Source: Peptococcaceae bacterium BRH_c4b
GTDB lineage: Bacteria > Bacillota > Desulfotomaculia > Desulfotomaculales > Desulfocucumaceae
Length of the DNA: 64,000 nucleotides
Assembly: GCA_000961595.1 (NCBI GenBank)
Contig: LADO01000061.1
Coordinates: 1 to 64,000, forward strand
Direction of reading: 5' to 3'
Below, in pieces: positions 26,065-35,301 of this stretch. Made by a program: the position numbers and the translations under genes. A model generated the notes under the pieces. The model was not told where the DNA came from, ran no database searches, and saw nothing but the letters and a program-made list of their open reading frames with translations. The stretch's first letter is position 1. Every line of letters starts with the position of its first letter.

Positions 26065-26847
26065 TTATCCAAAAAATTTATTAAACCAGTGACGGGAATC
26101 CTGATACAGTTCCACCAGTTTAAAACGGAATTTTACTCGCTGCATCTCTTTCGAAGCCTCTGCCGGGACATCAGCGGGCAATTCCATATCCTGTGGAATG
26201 TAGCAGTCAGTAGCTGCCACGGGCAGAGCACCAACCTCACCACCCGCCTCAGCGCCGGAATCCGGCCGGGTTGCGTCCCCTTGCCCGGTGTGCGACTCCT
26301 TTTCTGTCCCGTCAACTTGACCGGCCCTATCAGCGGTGTTCCCGGTAATGCTGGCAGGGTTTACAAAGCAGAGGGGCGGGAACAACACGCACCACCAGTT
26401 GGCCCCCCTGCCCTGACCGATAATCACCCGCACAGCCTCGTATTCCCCGGCAGGAAGGGTTAGTTCCCCACCACTGTTAATATGATAGGTTCTATCCGGA
26501 AACTGGTAATTCCCCATACACACAGCTACGGGATACGCATAGCCCTGCCCGGCGATAACCCGGCCAGCCGCCTCTTTAATGTCCCCCTGGTGCTCCAAAA
26601 CAATTTTCCTGGCCTGCTCTTTATTCTTTACTTCCGAGAGGTAAGGGGTCATGATGCGTACCACCTCATCCCTTACCATGTATTTTAACGCCTGGTCCAA
26701 CGGATTGTTGCTGTTGGCAATAATGTGCAGACGTATATAATTATCCCTGTTTATGCCCTTATGGCCTGAAAGGTACCAAAACCATCCGGCGCCTGCGGAT
26801 ATTGCTGTTAGTATTGCGATCAAGACGACTATTGCCTTTTTCTTCAT
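26065..26847 (-). CDS. spoIIR: Stage II sporulation protein R
   Basis: 260 residues. One N-terminal transmembrane or signal segment (AIVVLIAILTAISAG) is followed by the SpoIIR core: YIRLHIIANSNNPLDQALKYMVRDEVV, CMGNYQFPDRTY, LPAGEYEAVRVIIGQGRGANWWCVLFPPLCF. SpoIIR is made in the forespore and secreted to trigger SpoIIGA cleavage of pro-sigma-E. The segment after residue 170 is a less conserved linker. A sigma-F-type promoter precedes it, as in Bacillus. Confidence 0.94.
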   Translation of the reverse strand: MKKKAIVVLIAILTAISAGAGWFWYLSGHKGINRDNYIRLHIIANSNNPLDQALKYMVRDEVVRIMTPYLSEVKNKEQARKIVLEHQGDIKEAAGRVIAGQGYAYPVAVCMGNYQFPDRTYHINSGGELTLPAGEYEAVRVIIGQGRGANWWCVLFPPLCFVNPASITGNTADRAGQVDGTEKESHTGQGDATRPDSGAEAGGEVGALPVAATDCYIPQDMELPADVPAEASKEMQRVKFRFKLVELYQDSRHWFNKFFG

Positions 26848-26879
26848 AAACTGGTTCCCCTTTTATTTAACTGGATAGT

Positions 26880-26911
26880 TAAATTCTGACCGCAATAACC
26901 GTTATTTATAC
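26880..26911 (-). promoter_or_regulatory. Possible sigma-F promoter of spoIIR
   Basis: Minus strand GTATA, a 15-base spacer, then GGTCAGAATT; matches the sigma-F pattern GYWTA-N15/16-GGNRANANTW with one mismatch, 33 bases upstream of the start codon. SpoIIR is a sigma-F product in Bacillus. Confidence 0.65.
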
Positions 26912-27011
26912 ATATTTGCTTAAATTTTATGTATGATGCCTATCAATCAGCGTCGCGTAGCTCATGAGCAAGGCTCAAGATCACCGCGCCTACCAAAGAT
27001 AGATAATGAAC

Positions 27012-27049
27012 ATAAAAATTCCCGGGGCGGATTTTACCGGCCCGGGAAT
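27012..27049 (-). terminator. Terminator of sigG
   Basis: ATTCCCGGG/CCCGGGAAT with T-run on the minus strand, 12 bases beyond the sigG stop. Confidence 0.85.
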
Positions 27050-27060
27050 CAGGAAGGTTA

Positions 27061-27834
27061 TCATAAATATTTACGCATGTGGCTTAAGGCAGCCTTTTCC
27101 AGCCTGGAGACCTGAGCCTGGGATATACCTATCTCATCGGCTACCTCCATCTGGGTTTTCCCCTCATAAAAACGCAGGGACAGAATGTGCTTCTCTCTAT
27201 CGCTTAATTTTCGCAGGGCGTCCCGGATGGCGATGCCCTCCAGCCAGTTGTGATCGTGGTTCTTTTCATCGCTGATCTGGTCCATCACAAATATAGGATC
27301 GCCGCCGTCATGATATATCGGCTCAAATAGCGATATCGGCTCCTGTATGGCATCCAGGGCAAAGACTATTTCCTCCCTGGGCATTTTTAGTTCCCGGGCA
27401 ATTTCATTAATGGAAGGCTCCCGGGAATGTTTATTCACCAGGGTATCCCTAACCTGGAGCGCCTTGTAAGCCACATCCCGCAGTGAGCGGCTGACCCGGA
27501 TGGGATTGTTGTCCCTGAGATAGCGACGTATTTCACCTATAATCATGGGCACGGCATAGGTGGAAAATTTGACGTTCTGGGACAGATCAAAATTGTCTAT
27601 AGCCTTCATTAGCCCGATGCAACCCACCTGAAACAAGTCATCAACGTATTCTCCCCGGTTGGTAAAGCGCTGGATAACGCTCAGCACCAGGCGAAGGTTG
27701 CCGTTAATCAGCTTGCTCCGGGCGTTTTCATCGCCTTTATGCATGGCTTCAAAGAGGGAGCGCATCTGTGCCCCTGTTAATACCGGGAGTTTTGACGTAT
27801 TAACACCACAGATTTCCACCTTGTTGACCAGCAT
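27061..27834 (-). CDS. sigG: RNA polymerase sporulation sigma factor SigG
   Basis: 257 residues with the sigma-70 family regions 2, 3 and 4. The N-terminus, VEICGVNTSKLPVLTGAQM, is a sigma-G hallmark. Region 2 has DDLFQVGCIGLMKAIDNFD and KFSTYAVPMIIGEIRRYLRD. Region 4 ends with GISQAQVSRLEKAALSHMRKYL. It directs late forespore transcription, including SASP genes. Its own sigma-F-type promoter lies between it and the sigE terminator. Confidence 0.97.
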   Translation of the reverse strand: MLVNKVEICGVNTSKLPVLTGAQMRSLFEAMHKGDENARSKLINGNLRLVLSVIQRFTNRGEYVDDLFQVGCIGLMKAIDNFDLSQNVKFSTYAVPMIIGEIRRYLRDNNPIRVSRSLRDVAYKALQVRDTLVNKHSREPSINEIARELKMPREEIVFALDAIQEPISLFEPIYHDGGDPIFVMDQISDEKNHDHNWLEGIAIRDALRKLSDREKHILSLRFYEGKTQMEVADEIGISQAQVSRLEKAALSHMRKYL

Positions 27835-27880
27835 AGATGACTCCCACCTCTTTTCGATATATGAAACTAACTTTCAGTCC

Positions 27881-27911
27881 TCATTATTGCCTTCACCCGT
27901 TGCCTTTATAC
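27881..27911 (-). promoter_or_regulatory. Possible sigma-F promoter of sigG
   Basis: GTATA, 15 bases, then GGCAATAATG on the minus strand, one base short of a full match to the sigma-F consensus and with the same spacing as the spoIIR promoter. Lies 47 bases upstream of the sigG start and immediately after the sigE terminator. Confidence 0.7.
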
Positions 27912-27917
27912 ATTTCA

Positions 27918-27969
27918 TAAAAACCAAAACCCCTGCCGGGTACCGCAGAGCACGGCGCCGGCAGGGGTT
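27918..27969 (-). terminator. Terminator of sigE
   Basis: AACCCCTGCCGG/CCGGCAGGGGTT, a long GC-rich stem with TTTTGGTTTTT on the minus strand, 23 bases beyond the sigE stop. It isolates sigG from spoIIGA-sigE. Confidence 0.88.
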
Positions 27970-27991
27970 CACCTTATATATATACGCACCG

Positions 27992-28717
27992 CTATTCCAT
28001 CCGGTGCATTTCCTTTTTCAGCCTTTTAATTATCCTCTTTTCCAGCCGGGAGATGTACGACTGGGATATGCCCAGTAAATCCGCAACCTCCTTCTGGGTC
28101 TTTTCCGCCCCGTTGTTCAGGCCGAAACGCAGTTCCATTATCTTTCTCTCCCTGCCGTTCAGTTTTTGCAGGGCCAGATACAAAAGCTTTCTATCCACCT
28201 CGTCCTCTATAAATTTATAAATAATATCATTTTCAGTCCCCAGCACATCTGACAACAGCAATTCATTGCCATCCCAGTCTATGTTCAGCGGCTCATCGAA
28301 GGAAACCTCGGTACGGATTTTATTGTTCCTCCTGAGATACATCAAAATTTCATTTTCTATACAACGGGAGGCATAGGTAGCAAGCTTTATTTTTTTGGCC
28401 GGATCAAAGGTGTTGACTGCTTTGATCAGACCTATGGTTCCTATGGAAACAAGGTCTTCGATACCTACCCCGGTATTCTCAAATTTTCTGGCTATGTAGA
28501 CCACCAGCCTGAGGTTTCTTTCAATAAGCACGCTGCGAACTGCCCCGTCCCCGGCTTCCAGCCTGTTAATCAAAAATAGTTCTTCGTCCGTGGAAAGAGG
28601 TGGAGGAAGAGCTTCACTACTTCCCACATAATGCACCTCTGGATATTCACCCAGCCAGTGCATCACTCGAACCACCGTCAGGCGGAACAATAGTTTAATC
28701 TGCCAAATCGCAGGCAA
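27992..28717 (-). CDS. sigE: RNA polymerase sporulation sigma factor SigE (pro-sigma-E)
   Basis: 241 residues. The N-terminal hydrophobic pro-sequence ([17 protein letters not shown]) and the site [16 protein letters not shown] are the pro-sigma-E hallmarks. SpoIIGA would remove about 25-30 residues there. Region 2 has [20 protein letters not shown] and [18 protein letters not shown]. Region 4 ends with [20 protein letters not shown]. It controls early mother-cell genes such as cotE. It is 27 bases from spoIIGA, an operon. Confidence 0.97.
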   Translation of the reverse strand: MPAIWQIKLLFRLTVVRVMHWLGEYPEVHYVGSSEALPPPLSTDEELFLINRLEAGDGAVRSVLIERNLRLVVYIARKFENTGVGIEDLVSIGTIGLIKAVNTFDPAKKIKLATYASRCIENEILMYLRRNNKIRTEVSFDEPLNIDWDGNELLLSDVLGTENDIIYKFIEDEVDRKLLYLALQKLNGRERKIMELRFGLNNGAEKTQKEVADLLGISQSYISRLEKRIIKRLKKEMHRME

Positions 28718-28744
28718 AGTCCACCACCTCCCATTATTTAATAC

Positions 28745-29665
28745 TCAGGCCGCCGGTGCGCTATCGATTAAATCGGGGTGTAACAGGGCGCTGTACTCCC
28801 GCCCGGGGGCCAGGCTGCTGTTGTGGATCGCCAGCACCGTTTGAACAACCCTTTTTATCCCCCGCTCTGATTTGATTTCCAGGCAGTCCGGGCGGATACC
28901 CAGCAACAAGCCCTTGTCAGTTCCCAGGGATTTAAAAGGTATAAGTCTCAGCCGGTTATTCCATGGTGTGTCGGCCATGGCCGATAACACCAGCATACCG
29001 TCGCTGTATAGTTCCACCGCCGCTTTTAGCGGGGCGGGCAATATATCCCTGACCGCAGCATATTCCACCACCATCACGGGTACACCGGAAACGGGATCTG
29101 TAAGACTGTTGCCAGTGTCCACCAGCCCCTCCACCACCACTTTATTACCCCACAGGCAGATGGTCACGGGCAGTTTCAAAGCATCTTTTTTTAGCCTTCT
29201 GCGAACAATAGCAGGCGCCAGCAGGGCAGCCAGGAGCGTGCACAGCACGGCCAGGGTAAAGGCAGGCCACAAATACCGATTTATAATGGTGAGCACATAC
29301 TTTACCCCGGAAAAATAACCGCCCCGGTAAATGAGATAGGAAAACCCAATCACCATGCCACCCAGCAAAAAAGAACCCAAATAAAAGAAACCCAGACAGG
29401 CAATAAACCGCCTGGCGGGAAGCGGAGCATAAGCCAGGCCGACCATAGCCAGAGAAACGGCTATTTTAATAAAAAAATAAAAATACTGCCCCGTGCCGGG
29501 TAAAAACATCAGAACGGCATACAAACTCCCTAACCCCGCTGCGAGCAGTAAACGGACCCAGCCCCCCCTGATCCCGGTCATACGGCCGGCAACCCAAAGA
29601 ATAATATAATTTACAGCCAGGTTACCTATAAATACATTGTCCAGATATACTACGTTTTCGCCCAT
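28745..29665 (-). CDS. spoIIGA: Sigma-E processing peptidase SpoIIGA
   Basis: 306 residues. Five hydrophobic segments in the first half (for example LAVNYIILWVAGRM and AVLMFLPGTGQYFYFFIKI) anchor it in the septum. The C-terminal half is an aspartic-protease-like domain with VEGLVDTGNSLTDPVSG, holding the catalytic aspartate in DTG. Cleaves pro-sigma-E after SpoIIR contact. Directly upstream of sigE. Confidence 0.95.
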   Translation of the reverse strand: MGENVVYLDNVFIGNLAVNYIILWVAGRMTGIRGGWVRLLLAAGLGSLYAVLMFLPGTGQYFYFFIKIAVSLAMVGLAYAPLPARRFIACLGFFYLGSFLLGGMVIGFSYLIYRGGYFSGVKYVLTIINRYLWPAFTLAVLCTLLAALLAPAIVRRRLKKDALKLPVTICLWGNKVVVEGLVDTGNSLTDPVSGVPVMVVEYAAVRDILPAPLKAAVELYSDGMLVLSAMADTPWNNRLRLIPFKSLGTDKGLLLGIRPDCLEIKSERGIKRVVQTVLAIHNSSLAPGREYSALLHPDLIDSAPAA

Positions 29666-29773
29666 TACAGTCTCCTACAATTTGCCGGGGCGGCCGGCAG
29701 CTATAACCCCTGAAACTACGCTACCAGTATATGGCCGCTCTTGTGCAAATATTACATTTTTGTTTATAACATC

Positions 29774-29813
29774 AAAAAAATAAGCCCTGCATCATATTAT
29801 ACAATGCCGGGCT
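29774..29813 (-). terminator. Second hairpin downstream of ftsZ
   Basis: AGCCCTGCAT/ATGCCGGGCT with one mismatch and TTTTTTT on the minus strand. It lies between ftsZ and spoIIGA. Confidence 0.7.
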
Positions 29814-29895
29814 GGAATAATTTGTCATAAACAGTTTGCTGCGGGAGTTTTTCTTTTCGCTTACTTCTATGGAATTATTTGTTCTCCGTAATATA

Positions 29896-29942
29896 AACAC
29901 AAAACCTTTCCGCCTGGCCAGTACTGGCCAACGAAAAGGTTT
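29896..29942 (-). terminator. Terminator hairpin downstream of ftsZ
   Basis: AAACCTTT/AAAGGTTT arms enclose the perfect palindrome TGGCCAGTACTGGCCA. It starts 22 bases past the ftsZ stop. The T-run is interrupted, so strength is moderate. Confidence 0.6.
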
Positions 29943-29963
29943 GGAAAGCGGTGAATTACAGTA

Positions 29964-31019
29964 TTATCTTCTCCGTAAAAAAGCCGGAATGTCCAGTTCG
30001 TCGTGGGTGCTGAAAGGTTTGAGCACATCCGGTTCCTGTTGCTTAACCTTTTCCCTCCTGCCTGTCATCTGGTCAAAGCCTGTGGCGATAACGGTCACCC
30101 TTACCTCGTCTTCCATACGTTCGTCAATCACCGCGCCAAAAATAATATTGGCCTCGGGATCGGCTGCCTGGGAAATAATTTCAGCGGCCTCGTTCACTTC
30201 AAACAACCCCAGGGATGAACCGCCGGTTATATTCAGCAACACTCCTCTGGCACCCTCGATGGAAGTTTCCAGCAGCGGGCTGGATATGGCCAGCCGGGCT
30301 GCCTCAGTAGCCCTGTTTTCACCGCTGGCGCTGCCTATACCCATCAGCGCCGAGCCTGTTTCTTTCATAATTGTTTTTACATCGGCAAAGTCAAGGTTTA
30401 TTAAACCCGGTACCGCGATCAGGTCGGAAATACCCTGCACGCCCTGACGCAGCACATCATCCGCAATGCGAAAGGCTTCAACGATAGAGGTGTGTTTGTC
30501 GATAACCTGCAGCAGCCGGTCATTGGGAATGGTAATCAACGTATCAACCTTCGCTTTAAGGTTCTGGGTCCCGGCCTCGGCCTGGCTCATGCGCTTCCTG
30601 CCCTCAAAGGTAAAAGGTTTGGTAACCACCCCCACGGTCAGGGCGCCCATCTCCTTGGCCACCTCGGCCACCACCGGAGCAGCCCCGGTGCCTGTACCCC
30701 CTCCCATGCCGGCTGTCACAAAGACCATATCAGCGCCCTTAAGTGCCTGAATGATATCGTCCCGACTCTCTTCCGCCGCTTTTTGACCAATATCCGGGTT
30801 GGCGCCGGCTCCCAATCCTTTGGTGAGCTTGGTTCCAATTTGAATTTTAGTTCCGGTCTGGGAGAGTTGCAGGGCCTGGGCATCGGTATTTACTGAAATA
30901 AACTCGACACCTTTCAGGCCGGCACTTATCATTCTGTTCACAGCATTGTTACCGCCGCCCCCCACACCAATCACCTTTATATTAGCAAGCGGTTCCTGGT
31001 CGAGTTCAAATTCAAGCAT
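29964..31019 (-). CDS. ftsZ: Cell division protein FtsZ
   Basis: 351 residues. The tubulin-like GTPase begins with [18 protein letters not shown] and has the GTP-binding glycine loop [29 protein letters not shown] and the T7 loop [11 protein letters not shown]. The conserved C-terminal peptide [11 protein letters not shown] binds FtsA and SepF. The ATG at 31019 follows GAAGGAGGATATTTA. An ATG 10 codons earlier is ignored because the site lies between them. It is preceded by ftsA. Confidence 0.98.
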   Translation of the reverse strand: MLEFELDQEPLANIKVIGVGGGGNNAVNRMISAGLKGVEFISVNTDAQALQLSQTGTKIQIGTKLTKGLGAGANPDIGQKAAEESRDDIIQALKGADMVFVTAGMGGGTGTGAAPVVAEVAKEMGALTVGVVTKPFTFEGRKRMSQAEAGTQNLKAKVDTLITIPNDRLLQVIDKHTSIVEAFRIADDVLRQGVQGISDLIAVPGLINLDFADVKTIMKETGSALMGIGSASGENRATEAARLAISSPLLETSIEGARGVLLNITGGSSLGLFEVNEAAEIISQAADPEANIIFGAVIDERMEDEVRVTVIATGFDQMTGRREKVKQQEPDVLKPFSTHDELDIPAFLRRR

Positions 31020-31049
31020 TAAATATCCTCCTTCGCAGCTTATCCGCAC

Positions 31050-32258
31050 TTATTTTTGTCTGGTAGCCTCGAAAAACTTTATTAAACTTTTCCACATGCC
31101 TCTACGTCCTTTATTATAGGTACGGAATTCATCTTTGCCATAATTTTGCAGCAATCCCACAGCCGCAGTACAACTGCAGTCCTCCGCAGACTTATCCGTC
31201 ATGCCGGGTGTCCTGCTGCTCGCTATCCTCACGGGCATACCAAGGTATTCCGCAGCATATTCATCGAGCCCCTTTAAAGCGGCTCCGCCGCCCGTCAACA
31301 CCAGTCCTCCGGGGAGGACCAAATCAGCAGCCATGCTTTCCACCGCCGCCCTAACCAGATCTAGAACCTCACAAACCCTGGCCTCAATGATCTCTCTGGC
31401 AAATTGGCATTTTATCTCATGGGTGCCGGTATTACTAATCCCCGGCACCTCAAAAGTATCATGGTCAGTCGTACCCAGTCCTGCTTGAATTTTAATTTGC
31501 CCGGCTGCCTCCAGGGTGGTTCTCATCCCCACCGCCAAATCGCCGGTGATATGCTCCCCGCCAACTGGTAGAAGTCTAAACCCCAGCTGGGTGCCATAAT
31601 TGTATACGGCTACCCCGGTGGATACTGCGCCCAGGTCGACCAGTGCTGTTCCCAGTTGCATTTCGGTACTTTTCAGGACCTCTCCGGCAGCTGCCAGAGT
31701 GGACGGGATAAAACTCCGGGGTTGCAGCGATAACCTTTGTAAAACGCCGGTCAGTAAATCTATCAGTTTGCTGTCGACAGTGAGCAGTCCGGCTGTTAAC
31801 TCCAGGCTCTTAAATTTCATGCCCAGAGGTGTCTTTACTACACAGGCAGAGTCAACGGTGTATTCAAAGGGTATAACCTTAAGGATTTGGCGTCCGGAAG
31901 GAATATCTTCAATGGCCACAAGGCGCTGCAGCCTGTCAAGATCGGATTGATTTACCCTGCGGGCACTGCCCGACGTAAACCGGGCCGAAACGGGGTTTAA
32001 TTCGGCAGTATAGCCCGTGAAACCAACCCTAACGGCTGAAACCTTCAATCCTGCGGCTCTTTCTGCTTTTTCAAGGGCTTCTCCTATGCAGTTGGCAAGA
32101 CCATCAGGGTCAGTAATATCACCCCTGCGCATGCCTATAGTAGGACATGAGGCAATGGCTGCGGGTATGCAACTGCCGTAATCATGAGCAATGGCCGCAA
32201 CGATACTGCTGTTGCCAACATCAATGCCAGCAGGGATATATTTTCCTTTTTCGGCCAA
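31050..32258 (-). CDS. ftsA: Cell division protein FtsA
   Basis: About 402 residues of the actin/ATPase superfamily. IPAGIDVGNSSIVAAI (phosphate 1) and LVLTGGGAALKGLDEYA (adenosine) are visible, along with the FtsA 1C-type insert and a C-terminal amphipathic helix GMWKSLIKFFEA that targets the membrane. I chose a TTG at 32258 because GGAGG is 9 bases upstream. A GTG at 32267 is another possibility but too close to the site. FtsA tethers FtsZ to the membrane. Confidence 0.95.
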   Translation of the reverse strand: MAEKGKYIPAGIDVGNSSIVAAIAHDYGSCIPAAIASCPTIGMRRGDITDPDGLANCIGEALEKAERAAGLKVSAVRVGFTGYTAELNPVSARFTSGSARRVNQSDLDRLQRLVAIEDIPSGRQILKVIPFEYTVDSACVVKTPLGMKFKSLELTAGLLTVDSKLIDLLTGVLQRLSLQPRSFIPSTLAAAGEVLKSTEMQLGTALVDLGAVSTGVAVYNYGTQLGFRLLPVGGEHITGDLAVGMRTTLEAAGQIKIQAGLGTTDHDTFEVPGISNTGTHEIKCQFAREIIEARVCEVLDLVRAAVESMAADLVLPGGLVLTGGGAALKGLDEYAAEYLGMPVRIASSRTPGMTDKSAEDCSCTAAVGLLQNYGKDEFRTYNKGRRGMWKSLIKFFEATRQK

Positions 32259-32354
32259 GCCAGGCACCCTCCGACCATACTTTACTTAAAATGTAAAGTT
32301 CAACGCCGCCTTGATTTTCCCCTTTTTATATCTTTAATTCAAAGTAATAAAAAA

Positions 32355-32696
32355 TTATTTTTTTAACAAATGTCGTCTGATTATGGCTAAATTCTGAAAA
32401 AGCCTGACACCGAAGGCCACCACCGCCGCCAGGTATAAATCGATGCCAAGCCTTTCCCCGATGAAGGCAAGGCCTGCGGCTAACAGGGCGTTGCTGAAAA
32501 ATCCGGTAATGAATATTTTGTTGTCGTAGTGATCCTCCATGGCCGCCCTAATACCCCCAAAAACGGAGTCAAGGGCCGCCAAGGCGGCCACGGACATGTA
32601 TTTGGCATAAGCCTGGGGTAATGCCACCGGTATATTAAGCCCTATCAACACACCAAGCAACAGGCCTGTTGCAGCCAGTCCAATTCCGACCCACAC
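32355..32696 (-). CDS. sbp: Small basic protein (Sbp, DUF1290)
   Basis: 113 residues. Three hydrophobic segments are separated by short loops. The GGIRAAMEDHYDNKIFITGFFSNALLAAGLA stretch is diagnostic of the sbp family, found between ftsQ and ftsA in Bacillus and clostridia. Its function is unknown. The start is GTG with GAGGTGG upstream. Confidence 0.9.
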   Translation of the reverse strand: MWVGIGLAATGLLLGVLIGLNIPVALPQAYAKYMSVAALAALDSVFGGIRAAMEDHYDNKIFITGFFSNALLAAGLAFIGERLGIDLYLAAVVAFGVRLFQNLAIIRRHLLKK

Positions 32697-32768
32697 CGGA
32701 AACCACCTCTTTTATTGTTATTTTTTCCTGTCCTACCGGTTTATCCTATCCTGGTTTGTGACCGCCGA

Positions 32769-33458
32769 CTATAACGTCCTGGCATAATTAATGTTCGGCC
32801 TGCCAGTATAAGCAGGTATCACCAGGGATTCCCGGGGCTTGATTTCAATTATGATACCAAGACTTCGCAGGGTTTCTACCAGGCCGTCGGGAATTTCCAG
32901 GGCGCTTTGAAGTCTTTCCTGGTCGCCCAGAGCCAGCACCCTGTAAGGAGGTGACAGCCTGGTAAGATTGACGTTTATAAATTTTCCGGCAAGTCTTATT
33001 TCAGATGTGGCTATAATTCTCTGTCCGTTGACGGACATGGCTTCCGCCCCTGCAGCCCTCAATTCGTTAACCAGACGCAGAATATCCACATCCTGGATAC
33101 TGGACAGCGAGTCGACACCTTCGTTTCCGGGCGGCGTAATAAGCACAACCTCAACACCCGGTCCTTTAACTGCCACGAAACCTGCATAAAAACGCGCTTT
33201 TTCCAATTCGCTCTTGATGGCATCGGCCGCCTGACCCTGCCCCTTGCGGGCCTGTGCCAGCTTGTAATCCAAGTCATTAACCTCATTCTCCAGCTTCTCT
33301 ATATCCTTGTCCGACTGACGCAGTTCTGTAGTCAATTCCTGAGCCCGGTCCGAAGGCACTCCTTGCTCTATAAACCGGTTAGTCCTGAACTGGACGGCCA
33401 GCATAAGCCCCACCACCAGAGCAACCAGGGTGACGGAATAATAAAAAGATTTTTTCAC
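32769..33458 (-). CDS. ylxX: DUF881 protein YlxX-like
   Basis: 229 residues. One N-terminal membrane anchor, a coiled-coil-like segment (ELRQSDKDIEKLENEVNDLD), then the DUF881 domain with GVEVVLITPP, ELRAAGAEAMSVNGQRI and LSPPYRVLALGD. It overlaps the next DUF881 gene by ATGA (33455-33458), so the two are translated together. This matches the ylxW-ylxX pair of Bacillus. Function is unknown. Confidence 0.9.
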   Translation of the reverse strand: MKKSFYYSVTLVALVVGLMLAVQFRTNRFIEQGVPSDRAQELTTELRQSDKDIEKLENEVNDLDYKLAQARKGQGQAADAIKSELEKARFYAGFVAVKGPGVEVVLITPPGNEGVDSLSSIQDVDILRLVNELRAAGAEAMSVNGQRIIATSEIRLAGKFINVNLTRLSPPYRVLALGDQERLQSALEIPDGLVETLRSLGIIIEIKPRESLVIPAYTGRPNINYARTL

Positions 33459-34186
33459 TGCCCCGCCTCCTTTTCATCCGCCGGCCTGGCATATTCGTAG
33501 CTTAGTCCGCCGGAGTAGGCGGGTATAGTAACCTGAGAAACCTTTTTGATGTTAACCTGAATACCCCAATCCTGCAGGTTGTCTACTACTCCTCTCCTCA
33601 TTTTAAGAGAGTTGACCATGTTGTCCGGATCGCCAATGGCCGTAATGACAAAAGGAGGAGTCATCCTCTGATTTTTATTGGTCAGTATGGTGGGCCCAGC
33701 GCAGCGGATTTCACTGGTGCTCAATAGTCTCTGATTGTTTATGGCCAGTGCCTCCGCTCCCGCCGCCTTCAACTCATTCAGTACCTCTAATACGTCCTCG
33801 TCATGCAGCACATACAAGTTTGGGTTTCCACCGGGCTGCACCACCATATTGCTGTCATTCAAAGTGACTTCCACGCCCGAGCCGGTTACACCTGTAAGGC
33901 CGGCCTCAATGCGGTAAAGCATTAACTCATCTTTCATCGAACCAAGTTCAACGCCAGCTGCCACCTTATCCAACTTTTGCCTCAAACCGTTAGCCTGTTG
34001 CTGCAAATCGTCCCTTTTCTCCCGGGCCTCGTTAACCCTGGTGACAAGGGTCTGCGCCCTTTGCACCCCGGGAGTTTTCTGACCCTGCAGGTTACTGGTC
34101 ACCCGGAACTGAACTGCCAGCAGCACTCCTAGCACAAGACCCACAATGACCAGCGCTATATAGTAATTTTGCACTTTTTTAATCAT
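33455..34186 (-). CDS. ylxW: DUF881 protein YlxW-like
   Basis: 243 residues, a paralogue of the next gene: membrane anchor (YYIALVIVGLVLGVLLAV), heptad-rich helix (RVNEAREKRDDLQQQANGLR), DUF881 core with LTGVTGSGVEVTLNDSN, ELKAAGAEALAINNQRL and MTPPFVITAIGD. The ATG at 34186 follows CAGGAGAG. The start at 34234 would add 16 residues. It lies between ftsQ and ylxX. Confidence 0.9.
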   Translation of the reverse strand: MIKKVQNYYIALVIVGLVLGVLLAVQFRVTSNLQGQKTPGVQRAQTLVTRVNEAREKRDDLQQQANGLRQKLDKVAAGVELGSMKDELMLYRIEAGLTGVTGSGVEVTLNDSNMVVQPGGNPNLYVLHDEDVLEVLNELKAAGAEALAINNQRLLSTSEIRCAGPTILTNKNQRMTPPFVITAIGDPDNMVNSLKMRRGVVDNLQDWGIQVNIKKVSQVTIPAYSGGLSYEYARPADEKEAGQ

Positions 34187-34199
34187 ATTATCTCTCCTG

Positions 34200-34940
34200 C
34201 TACTGATCAGAATATTTGACAACGGGGGAACCAACGTAAGAAAGATCGATATAGGCTATTTTTTTGCCTTTTGCCTTCAATTCGCTGAGCACCCGGGAAA
34301 GTACCAGTCCCTTTTTGGGAATGTCGGATGCCGTTCCAAGCCTGCATTGTACCCCGTCCAAAGTGTACAGACAAACATCTCCCTGGGTACCAATATTAAT
34401 CTCCGAAAGCTCGGGCAGCAAAACGGCGGGCAACTGGTCCACAACCCCCAGGGCTACACCCAATCCCTCTCCTTTGACAGGCTTGCCCGGCGGCGGAATA
34501 ACACACTTTAAGCCAGTTATTACAGGCAGGTTACGATCCGAGGGAAGACCCTTCTGTAGATAAACGCCTTCGCTATCTACCTGTGCAAAACCGGCAGAAG
34601 ACGGCAACAGGGCCAGTGGAGTACGCTCGGTTATTTTGATAATTACGAAGGAGGGAAGTTTCCTGCTTAATTCAGCTGATTTCAGCATGGGAATTATTTT
34701 CAGCCGCTCCGAAACTTCATGTAAATTTATTTTAAATATGTTTTCACCCTTATTGACGCCTGCTACAGATATTATTTTTTCAGAAGCTAGAAAATGGTTG
34801 CCTTCTATTACTATATCCTGCACCTCAAAAAGGGGCGAACGTATCAGTATGTATAACGCCAGCAAAGCCACGAGAATAAAAAAAATACTTTCCAAGAGGT
34901 TGTAGCGGCGCTTTTTTTTATGCCTGGCCAATTCCGGCAA
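34200..34940 (-). CDS. ftsQ: Cell division protein FtsQ/DivIB
   Basis: 246 residues. A basic cytoplasmic head (ARHKKKRRYN), one transmembrane helix (FFILVALLALYILI), then the extracellular POTRA domain (FEVQDIVIEGNHFLASEKI) and the FtsQ beta domain with RLKIIPMLKSAELSRKLPS. It joins the FtsL/FtsB complex to bring FtsW and a transpeptidase to the septum. Encoded downstream of murA, as usual. Confidence 0.92.
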   Translation of the reverse strand: MPELARHKKKRRYNLLESIFFILVALLALYILIRSPLFEVQDIVIEGNHFLASEKIISVAGVNKGENIFKINLHEVSERLKIIPMLKSAELSRKLPSFVIIKITERTPLALLPSSAGFAQVDSEGVYLQKGLPSDRNLPVITGLKCVIPPPGKPVKGEGLGVALGVVDQLPAVLLPELSEINIGTQGDVCLYTLDGVQCRLGTASDIPKKGLVLSRVLSELKAKGKKIAYIDLSYVGSPVVKYSDQ

Positions 34941-35268
34941 GATGCCTTCCCCCCCGGCTTAACCCAAAAATATCGTTCCCTGTAACGTACAATAAAATTT
35001 AATAGGCAACTAATTCTTTGCTGCATGATCTTTTTGCAATATTAAACTATTATACCAACCTGCGGAATCATGTCCAATACAGCTGAAGTGCCGAATGCGG
35101 TAATATTTCCGCCTTCCGTTCATCAGCGCACCTTCTTTCGTATAATTCTTTTTCTATTATAATTCTTATTCATAACAGATAAAATTCCTTTTATCTCTTG
35201 ATATTTTTATATATAACAATTTTTCGTAAAAATGTGTCTTCATGTCCCTACTCCCCCGGCGGGCATAT
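34941..35268. other. Gap upstream of ftsQ with no recognised gene
   Basis: 328 AT-rich bases between ftsQ and the small frame at 35294. I see no RNA gene, repeat or convincing promoter here. Presumably it holds the ftsQ operon promoter. Confidence 0.5.
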
Positions 35269-35301
35269 GAAAAAGCGGTTAAACCCATCTGGGCTAACCG
35301 C
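35269..35301 (-). terminator. Terminator overlapping the 3' end of the 79-aa frame
   Basis: GCGGTTA/TAACCGC with an extra CCC/GGG step and TTTTT on the minus strand. The TAG stop at 35294-35296 lies in its 3' arm on the plus strand. It separates murA-side genes from ftsQ. Confidence 0.8.
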
